From contig NZ_FWFL01000015.1 of NCBI RefSeq assembly GCF_900172295.1, positions 1 through 36,673 on the forward strand: a stretch of DNA of 36,673 nt, read 5' to 3'. The stretch's first letter is position 1. Every line of letters starts with the position of its first letter. A program made the translations under genes and the position numbers. The notes beneath the pieces were generated by a model. It saw nothing but the letters and a program-made list of their open reading frames with translations, ran no database searches and was not told where the DNA came from. Below are positions 31,625 to 36,673 of the stretch, piece after piece. The DNA comes from Roseovarius litorisediminis. Its GTDB lineage: Bacteria; Pseudomonadota; Alphaproteobacteria; Rhodobacterales; Rhodobacteraceae.

Positions 31625-33070
31625 ATGAGACGCCACCGCAATGTCAAGATCGTGGCCACGCTGGGCCCGGCCTCTTCAGATTACGACACCATCCGCGCCC
31701 TGCACGAGGCGGGCGCCGACGTGTTCCGCCTGAATATGAGCCATGGCATACACGATGAAATTCGCGAAAAGCACCGGATCATCAGGCAGATCGAAAAAGA
31801 TCTGGACAGCCCGATTGCAATTCTGGCCGACCTTCAGGGCCCAAAGCTGCGCGTCGGTGTTTTTGCAAATGGTGAGGAAGAACTGGAGCCTGGGGCGTCC
31901 TTCCGTCTGGATCTGGACAAGACCGAAGGCGATGCCACCCGGGTGAACCTGCCGCATCCCGAAATTTTTGCCGCGCTTGAGCCCGGGGCGTCTTTGCTGG
32001 TGAACGACGGGAAAATCCGCCTGAAAGTAACCGAATGTGGCCCGGATTTTGCCGATTGCGACGTGGTGATCGGGGGCACAATCTCGAACCGCAAGGGGGT
32101 CAATGTGCCTGACGTTCTGCTGCCGCTGGCAGCGCTGTCGGAAAAAGACCGCGAGGATCTGGAATTCGTCTGCCAGTTGGGTGTCGACTGGCTGGCGCTG
32201 AGTTTCGTACAGCGCGCCGAAGATGTGGAAGAAGCGCGCGCACTGTGCGCCGGACGCGCGGCAATTCTGTCGAAGATTGAAAAGCCTTCAGCGGTGACCG
32301 GGTTCAATGCCATTCTGGCGGCTTCAGACGGTATCATGGTGGCGCGTGGCGATCTGGGCGTGGAACTTCCGGTGCAGAACGTTCCGCCGATCCAGAAAAG
32401 GCTTGTGCGTCAGTGCCGTGCGGCGGCCAAGCCGGTGATCGTGGCCACACAGATGCTGGAATCGATGATCGAAAGCCCGATGCCCACCCGGGCCGAAGTC
32501 AGCGATGTGGCAACGGCGATCTACGAAGGCGCTGATGCGATCATGCTGTCGGCCGAATCTGCGGCCGGTGACTATCCGGTCGAGGCTGTGACCACGATGG
32601 ACAACGTGGCCCGCGAGGTTGAAAACGATCCGACCTACCGCGAGGTGATTGAGGCGTCACGCCGCGCCAGCCGTACCACAGTGGCCGATGGCATCGTCGC
32701 CGCCGCCCGCGAAATAGCCGAAACGACGGATATCAAGGCAATCTGCTGTTTCACCCAGTCGGGTACCACTGCCCTGCTGACAGCCCGTGAACGCCCGCGT
32801 GTACCAATCATTGGCCTGACCAACCTGCGCGGCACCGCTCGCAGGCTGGCGCTCAGCTGGGGTGTCAACCCTGTCATGACAGGCGAGCTGGATCGCTTCA
32901 AGATGGCTGTGATCAACGCCGCACGGGCCGCCCGCATGCAGGGCTATGCTGATGCGCTGGATCAGATTGTGGTCACGGCGGGTGTTCCGTTCAACGTGCC
33001 CGGAACAACAAATATTCTCAGGGTTGCACCCTGTCAGGAAAGTTTGATTTATTCCACCGATCCGGGATAA
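31625..33070 (+). CDS. pyk: Pyruvate kinase
   Basis: A 481-residue enzyme, the usual length. It converts phosphoenolpyruvate and ADP to pyruvate and ATP in glycolysis. The barrel begins VKIVATLGPASSDYDTI and has FRLNMSHG, LADLQGPKLRVG, ILSKIEKPSAV (the catalytic Lys in the SKIE signature), DGIMVARGDLGVELP and VIVATQMLESMIESPMPTRAEVSDVA, with the A-domain metal ligands. The C-terminal domain holds ICCFTQSGTTALLTARERP and ends with GTTNILRV. ATG 31625 follows AAGGA at the expected spacing; the in-frame upstream extension lacks similarity. It reads toward the rpmI-rplT block. Confidence 0.98.
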   Translation: MRRHRNVKIVATLGPASSDYDTIRALHEAGADVFRLNMSHGIHDEIREKHRIIRQIEKDLDSPIAILADLQGPKLRVGVFANGEEELEPGASFRLDLDKTEGDATRVNLPHPEIFAALEPGASLLVNDGKIRLKVTECGPDFADCDVVIGGTISNRKGVNVPDVLLPLAALSEKDREDLEFVCQLGVDWLALSFVQRAEDVEEARALCAGRAAILSKIEKPSAVTGFNAILAASDGIMVARGDLGVELPVQNVPPIQKRLVRQCRAAAKPVIVATQMLESMIESPMPTRAEVSDVATAIYEGADAIMLSAESAAGDYPVEAVTTMDNVAREVENDPTYREVIEASRRASRTTVADGIVAAAREIAETTDIKAICCFTQSGTTALLTARERPRVPIIGLTNLRGTARRLALSWGVNPVMTGELDRFKMAVINAARAARMQGYADALDQIVVTAGVPFNVPGTTNILRVAPCQESLIYSTDPG

Positions 33071-33109
33071 TATCGCTGTCGTGTTTTCAGTTGCGATTGC
33101 GGAGGACTT

Positions 33110-33334
33110 ATGGATCCTGACCTGGCAATGGTTGTTGGCGTAGTGCTTGGCGTTTTTACCGTGCCTTTGATAATGTCGGCGATTTCGGATGGGCGCGCGC
33201 CCCGAGTTGCGGCCTTTATGGTCATCGCTGCGGGGGGCCTCGTGCTTTGGGCGATAAATGAAAAGCCGGGGGGATATTCGATCAACGAATTGCCTGACCT
33301 GCTTGTGACTGTGATCGCACGTTATCTGACCTGA
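33110..33334 (+). CDS. Small two-helix membrane protein, unknown function
   Basis: A 74-residue protein with two hydrophobic segments, LAMVVGVVLGVFTVPLIMSAI and VAAFMVIAAGGLVLWAI, separated by SDGRAPR. GGAGG eight bases before ATG 33110 is an ideal ribosome binding site, so it is very likely translated. I recognise no named family. It lies 39 bases after pyk and may be co-transcribed with it. A membrane role is all that can be said. Confidence 0.75.
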   Translation: MDPDLAMVVGVVLGVFTVPLIMSAISDGRAPRVAAFMVIAAGGLVLWAINEKPGGYSINELPDLLVTVIARYLT

Positions 33335-33360
33335 CCGCTAAGCCGATCACAGAATCCCCC

Positions 33361-33389
33361 TTGCGAAACCCCTGGCGGCGGCGTATACG
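33361..33389 (+). promoter_or_regulatory. Candidate sigma-70 promoter of rpmI-rplT
   Basis: TTGCGA (33361-33366) and TATACG (33384-33389) are separated by exactly 17 bases, about 80 bases before the rpmI start. Each hexamer is a four-of-six match to consensus. Confidence 0.5.
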
Positions 33390-33466
33390 GCGCCTCTCAA
33401 TGCGTGACCGGCCAGAAGTGGCATGCCGAGTCGCGCTTAAACCGACCTATCTGTGAGGAGCCGGAA

Positions 33467-33667
33467 ATGCCCAAGATGAAGACTAAATCGAGCTGCAAAA
33501 AGCGGTTCAAAGTGACGGCCAGTGGCCGCGTGGTGGCCGCCCAGGCCGGCAAGCGCCATGGTATGATCAAACGCACCAACAAATTCCTTCGTAACGCGCG
33601 TGGCACGACCACGCTGTCAAAGGCTGATGAGCAGATCATCAAGCCGATGATGCCCTACGCTCGCTAA
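33467..33667 (+). CDS. rpmI: Ribosomal protein L35
   Basis: The 66-residue sequence [20 protein letters not shown], with the following [20 protein letters not shown] and ending MMPYAR, is a complete bL35 of the large ribosomal subunit, very basic. GAGGAGCC just upstream supports ATG 33467. Fourteen bases separate it from rplT, the usual two-gene operon. The upstream leader of about 130 bases carries a candidate promoter; the infC gene that often precedes rpmI in other bacteria is absent. Confidence 0.98.
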   Translation: MPKMKTKSSCKKRFKVTASGRVVAAQAGKRHGMIKRTNKFLRNARGTTTLSKADEQIIKPMMPYAR

Positions 33668-33681
33668 GGAGGACCTGATAG

Positions 33682-34047
33682 ATGTCACGCGTCAAAAGTG
33701 GGGTAGTTACCCACGCCCGTCACAAGAAGATTACCAACGCAGCCAAAGGCTATTATGGCCGCCGCAAGAACACCTTCAAGGTGGCCACTCAGGCCGTCGA
33801 CAAGGCCAACCAATACGCTACCCGCGACCGCAAGAACCGCAAGCGCAATTTCCGCGCCCTGTGGATTCAACGGATCAACGCCGCCGTGCGCAGCCATGAT
33901 GAAGCGCTGACCTATTCGCGCTTTATCAACGGTCTGAGTCTCGCCGGTGTCGAAGTGGACCGCAAAGTGCTGGCCGATCTGGCCGTGCATGAACCGGCCG
34001 CTTTCGGTGCGATCGTGGAACAGGCGAAATCAGCATTGGCACAATAA
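33682..34047 (+). CDS. rplT: Ribosomal protein L20
   Basis: A 121-residue bL20. It begins [20 protein letters not shown], with [42 protein letters not shown] and [24 protein letters not shown], all standard. The N-terminal half is an rRNA-binding basic helix needed in early 50S assembly, and in some bacteria L20 represses its own operon. AAGGAGG stands just before ATG 33682. A terminator follows at 34075. Confidence 0.98.
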   Translation: MSRVKSGVVTHARHKKITNAAKGYYGRRKNTFKVATQAVDKANQYATRDRKNRKRNFRALWIQRINAAVRSHDEALTYSRFINGLSLAGVEVDRKVLADLAVHEPAAFGAIVEQAKSALAQ

Positions 34048-34074
34048 GCCAGTCGTCTGCGAGGGACGAAACGG

Positions 34075-34107
34075 AACGCCGTTGGTTTTATAACCGGCGG
34101 CGTTTTT
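34075..34107 (+). terminator. Intrinsic terminator of rpmI-rplT
   Basis: AACGCCG-TTGGTT and AACCGG-CGGCGTT form a hairpin around a TTAT loop, followed by a T-rich run to about 34112. It lies 28 bases after the rplT stop. Confidence 0.88.
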
Positions 34108-34316
34108 GTTTTTGACGTACTGTTGGTAGAATGAGCGCCTGCGGCGCGCTGGTTTGTCTCGTCCTCCTTGCGTCGTCCTCGGCGTACTTGGCGGATGTGA
34201 CGGATTTAAATCGTGTAGTGGGTATGGCAGATGTTGTGTAGCCTCCGGCGGGGATATTTTGGGCAATGAGAAACGGGGACTGGTATTAAATACCGTCTGG
34301 CGTAGGTTTGCATATC
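34108..34316. other. Intergenic region with REP-like motifs
   Basis: No gene is seen between the rplT terminator and the desaturase. GCGCC-TGC-GGCGC near 34135-34147 is a perfect small hairpin. GCCTCCGGCGGGGATATTTT at 34241-34260 resembles a short intergenic motif that I recall as common in roseobacter chromosomes; copy number cannot be checked here. Confidence 0.4.
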
Positions 34317-35204
34317 ATGGACCACAAGGCTTTTATCAAAGGGTTATCTCCCGACACGCTGACCGCTCTGAACCAGACGCAGAGCGCCGCCGGGTTGCGG
34401 CACCTGGCGGGACATGGCGGGCTGATTGTGGTCTTTGCTTTGTGGATTGCATTGGGCTGGCCATTATGGGGGCTGGCCTTGGTGGGGCAGGGGATCGCGA
34501 TCTGTTTTCTGTTCACACTGGAGCATGAGGCGACTCATAAAACACCATTCCGGTCGCTTGTCCTTAATGAATGGGTTGGCCGAATTTGCGGTGTGCTGAT
34601 TGCACTGCCGTTTGAATGGTTCCGTTATTTTCACCTTGCCCATCATCGGTACACGAACAATCCGGAAAAAGACCCTGAACTGCTGGCCGGGTCCAAACCT
34701 GACACAATCGGCAATTTCATTGTGCACATCTCAGGCATTCCCTATTGGGTCGATATGCTGGACCGGGTGATTGGCAGCGCGTTTGGACGTGATGCCGGGG
34801 GATTCTTGCCGCAACGCGCCCGCCGGCGGGTGGTGATCGAGGCGCGCTGGATGCTGCTGGTTTACGGCATAGTGCTTGCCAGCTTTTTCGCCTCTTCGCT
34901 GTTATTCTGGATATGGCTTTTGCCCTGTCTTCTGGGTCAGCCGTTTCTGCGACTGTATCTGTTGGCAGAACATGGCCGCTGTGCCTGTGTCGCCAATATG
35001 TTCGAGAATACGCGGACGACCTTTACCAACCGAATTGTGCGGTTTCTGGCGTGGAACATGCCCTATCATGTTGAACACCACACTCTGCCGCAGGTGCCAT
35101 TTCACAAGTTGCCTGAGGTGCACAGACATATGCAGGGGCACCATCAGGTAACTTCAGATGACTATGCCGAATTCACTGCTGAATATGCCAGTCACTTGCG
35201 CTGA
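34317..35204 (+). CDS. Membrane fatty acid desaturase family protein
   Basis: About 295 residues with four or more hydrophobic segments and the three histidine boxes of membrane di-iron desaturases/hydroxylases: EHEATHKTPF near 73, YFHLAHHRYTNNPEKDPE near 105, and NMPYHVEHHTLPQVPFHKLPEVH near 255. The DxxLL and HHxxT details fit the FA_desaturase family (PF00487), which includes acyl-lipid desaturases and beta-carotene ketolase/hydroxylase-type enzymes; which one is not decidable. TTG 34308 would add three codons; ATG 34317 is preferred though its ribosome binding site (TAGG) is weak. It lies between rplT and pheS and is transcribed with them in orientation. Confidence 0.87.
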   Translation: MDHKAFIKGLSPDTLTALNQTQSAAGLRHLAGHGGLIVVFALWIALGWPLWGLALVGQGIAICFLFTLEHEATHKTPFRSLVLNEWVGRICGVLIALPFEWFRYFHLAHHRYTNNPEKDPELLAGSKPDTIGNFIVHISGIPYWVDMLDRVIGSAFGRDAGGFLPQRARRRVVIEARWMLLVYGIVLASFFASSLLFWIWLLPCLLGQPFLRLYLLAEHGRCACVANMFENTRTTFTNRIVRFLAWNMPYHVEHHTLPQVPFHKLPEVHRHMQGHHQVTSDDYAEFTAEYASHLR

Positions 35205-35255
35205 ACGCGCAGTCAGGGTAACCCGCCATCTGACCGCTTTAGCAGGACAAGAGTG

Positions 35256-36329
35256 ATGGATGATCTAAGAGAAAAATATATCAGCCTGATTGCCGAGGCC
35301 GCTGACGAGGCCACGCTGGAAGACCTGCGTGTGCAGGCGGTGGGCAAAAAGGGCGAGGTCAGCCTGCAAATGCGCGAGTTGGGCCGCATGAGCCCCGAGG
35401 AACGGCAAGTTGCGGGCCCGGCGCTGAATGCCCTGAAGGACGAGATCAACAGCGCTTTGGCTGCCAAGAAACAGGCGCTGGGTGATGCGGCGCTGGATGA
35501 GCGTCTGCGCAGTGAATGGCTGGATGTCACCTTGCCCGCCCGCATACGCCGCCAGGGTACGATCCACCCGGTCAGCCAGGTGACAGAAGAGGTCACGGCG
35601 GTATTTGCCGACATGGGGTTTGCGGTCGCCGAAGGCCCGCAGATCGAAAGCGACTGGTATAATTTTGATGCGCTGAACATCCCCGGCCACCACCCGGCGC
35701 GCGCGGAGATGGACACGTTCTACATGGCCCGTGCCAAGGATGACGATCGCCCGCCGCATGTGTTGCGGACCCATACCAGCCCGGTGCAGATCCGCTCGAT
35801 GCAGGAACACGGCGCACCCATTCGCATCATCGCACCCGGTCGCGTCTACCGCGCCGATTACGACCAGACCCACACACCGATGTTCCATCAGGTCGAGGGG
35901 CTGGCGATTGACCGCGATATCTCGATGGCCAACCTGAAATGGTGCCTTGAGGAATTCGTAAAGGCGTTTTTCGAGGTCGACGATGTCGAGCTGCGCTTTC
36001 GCGCCTCGCATTTCCCGTTCACCGAGCCGTCGGCCGAGGTCGACATCCGCTGCTCGTGGGAGGGCGGCACGTTGAAGGTCGGCGAGGGCGATGACTGGCT
36101 GGAGATTCTGGGCAGCGGCATGGTGCATCCAAAGGTGCTGGAGGCTGGCAAAATCGACCCCAATGAATGGCAGGGCTTTGCCTTTGGTCTTGGGATTGAC
36201 CGGATTGCGATGCTGAAATACGGCATCCCGGATTTGCGCGCGTTCTTTGATTCCGATCTGCGCTGGTTGCGGCACTACGGCTTTGCCAGTCTGGATGTGC
36301 CGACGCTGCATGGCGGGTTGAGTAGGTGA
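35256..36329 (+). CDS. pheS: Phenylalanine-tRNA ligase alpha subunit
   Basis: A class II synthetase subunit of 357 residues that charges tRNA-Phe as an alpha2-beta2 enzyme with PheT. The coiled-coil N-terminus begins [71 protein letters not shown] (motif 2), [16 protein letters not shown] and [21 protein letters not shown] (motif 3) are all present. AGGA precedes the start, and GTG 35253 directly abuts ATG 35256 in frame. Its stop overlaps the DUF2513 start by 4 bases. pheT is not in the window because an IS copy begins about 220 bases further on. Confidence 0.98.
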   Translation: MDDLREKYISLIAEAADEATLEDLRVQAVGKKGEVSLQMRELGRMSPEERQVAGPALNALKDEINSALAAKKQALGDAALDERLRSEWLDVTLPARIRRQGTIHPVSQVTEEVTAVFADMGFAVAEGPQIESDWYNFDALNIPGHHPARAEMDTFYMARAKDDDRPPHVLRTHTSPVQIRSMQEHGAPIRIIAPGRVYRADYDQTHTPMFHQVEGLAIDRDISMANLKWCLEEFVKAFFEVDDVELRFRASHFPFTEPSAEVDIRCSWEGGTLKVGEGDDWLEILGSGMVHPKVLEAGKIDPNEWQGFAFGLGIDRIAMLKYGIPDLRAFFDSDLRWLRHYGFASLDVPTLHGGLSR

Positions 36330-36559
36330 AGCGAGATTTAGATCGAATGCGTGATCTACTGCTCGCTATCGAAGATCATTCTGAGGGCCGGTTTTCACCT
36401 CTGGATGGTCAAATAAGTGGCCCTAACAAAGGCGACGACTGGTCTGAAAAGGACTTATACCAAATCAGTTTGATGTGGGAAGCAAAGCTTCTTCGGGAAG
36501 CGAGAAAAGCGAACGAGGAGATTGAACCTGGCCAGTACTTGACGATTAGGGCCTGTTAA
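36326..36559 (+). pseudogene. DUF2513-like gene truncated by insertion sequence
   Basis: The open frame of 77 codons begins GTG at 36326, overlapping pheS as GTGA, and reads [20 protein letters not shown], then YQISLMWEAKLLREARKANEE. The MKRDxDLxRxLLLxIE start and the later YHxxLLxEAGLI-like segment match DUF2513 (PF10711), whose members are about 110-125 residues and of unknown function. The frame reaches LTI at about 36550 and the last codons RAC-stop come from the IS sequence. The C-terminal third is therefore missing here. The position after pheS is unusual for this family. Confidence 0.8.
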
Positions 36560-36673
36560 CACTTAATCATATCGACGATTAGGGCGAAATTCAGGAAAGC
36601 GCGGTACATGACGTCCAGCTTTTCGAACCTTGAGAAGATGCGTCGGTATCCTTTCAGCCTTCGAAACAGGCGT
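36545..36673. repeat. Terminal inverted repeat, right copy (IS end)
   Basis: Exact reverse complement of bases 1-129. The IS boundary probably lies within ATTAGGG near 36545-36551, directly after the interrupted DUF2513 codons. Target-site duplication cannot be checked because the far IS end is outside the window. Confidence 0.9.
36556..36672 (-). pseudogene. IS5-like transposase, C-terminal fragment cut by window edge
   Basis: Identical in sequence to the left-end fragment but on the minus strand: 38 residues ending ALIVDMIKC with the stop at 36556-36558. The transposase therefore reads toward the interior of the window at both ends. The remainder lies beyond the window. Confidence 0.7.

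Noticed and set aside
35265..36311. Long open frame of 348 codons on the minus strand
   Set aside because: It lies wholly antisense to pheS, whose motifs are complete; long antisense frames are common in GC-rich genes.
1..36673. The whole window as a composite transposon
   Set aside because: It has inverted IS ends, but it carries essential genes (pheS, rplT, rpmI, pyk) and an internal composition break, so mobility of the entire unit is unlikely; an assembly boundary explains the ends better.
1..36673. tRNA or rRNA genes
   Set aside because: No cloverleaf with a GTTCRANNC arm or rRNA-like sequence was noticed in the intergenic regions; a tRNAscan run would settle this.

Overview
The window looks like chromosome of a marine alphaproteobacterium of the Roseobacter/Rhodobacteraceae type. 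This rests on the housekeeping block at the right (pyruvate kinase, L35, L20, PheS), a DUF1244 protein, an SRAP protein and a secreted protein with a VPLPA-type C-terminal sorting signal. That is family knowledge plus reading by eye; no database search was run.

Layout. (1) 1-311: the last codons of an IS5-like transposase, then gene-free sequence that looks like mobile-element debris. (2) About 650-26100: a large, visibly more AT-rich surface-polysaccharide locus. It holds six recognisable glycosyltransferases (one WecG/TagA/CpsF type, two GT4, three GT2), a likely GT-A-like protein, a GT-C (PMT/RgtA-like) membrane transferase, a HAD-UbiA prenyltransferase fusion, a small SMR/EamA-type four-helix transporter, five sulfotransferase-like proteins, a Wzx flippase, a Wzy-like polymerase, a large RTX-repeat protein with a glycosidase-like N-terminus, a NodB-type deacetylase, and a one-chain fusion of adenylation domain, carrier domain and left-handed beta-helix acyltransferase. 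(3) 26074-26555: a truncated serine resolvase and inverted repeats at the point where composition changes. (4) 26556-36329: GC-richer chromosomal genes: flavodoxin-like protein, SAM methyltransferase, SRAP protein, VPLPA-CTERM protein, an operon of N-formylglutamate amidohydrolase, CHMI-like isomerase and DUF1244, then pyk, a small membrane protein, rpmI-rplT, a fatty acid desaturase and pheS. (5) 36326-36673: a DUF2513 gene cut by the same IS5-like element, in inverted orientation relative to the left end.

How it may work together (inference). The locus has parts of a Wzx/Wzy pathway: cytoplasmic glycosyltransferases build a lipid-linked repeat, Wzx flips it and Wzy polymerises it. The sulfotransferases would sulfate it, the A-T-LbH fusion would add an acyl group, and the deacetylase and RTX glycosidase would trim or remodel it. 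The adjacent HAD-UbiA, SMR and GT-C genes resemble a second, polyprenyl-phosphate-sugar branch that could decorate the glycan, perhaps with a pentofuranose, outside the membrane. No initiating phosphoglycosyltransferase, Wza, Wzc or type I secretion genes are present, so those must be elsewhere.

The window ends in the same 129 bp on opposite strands. It therefore probably corresponds to an assembly segment bounded by two IS copies; genomic order beyond the ends cannot be inferred.
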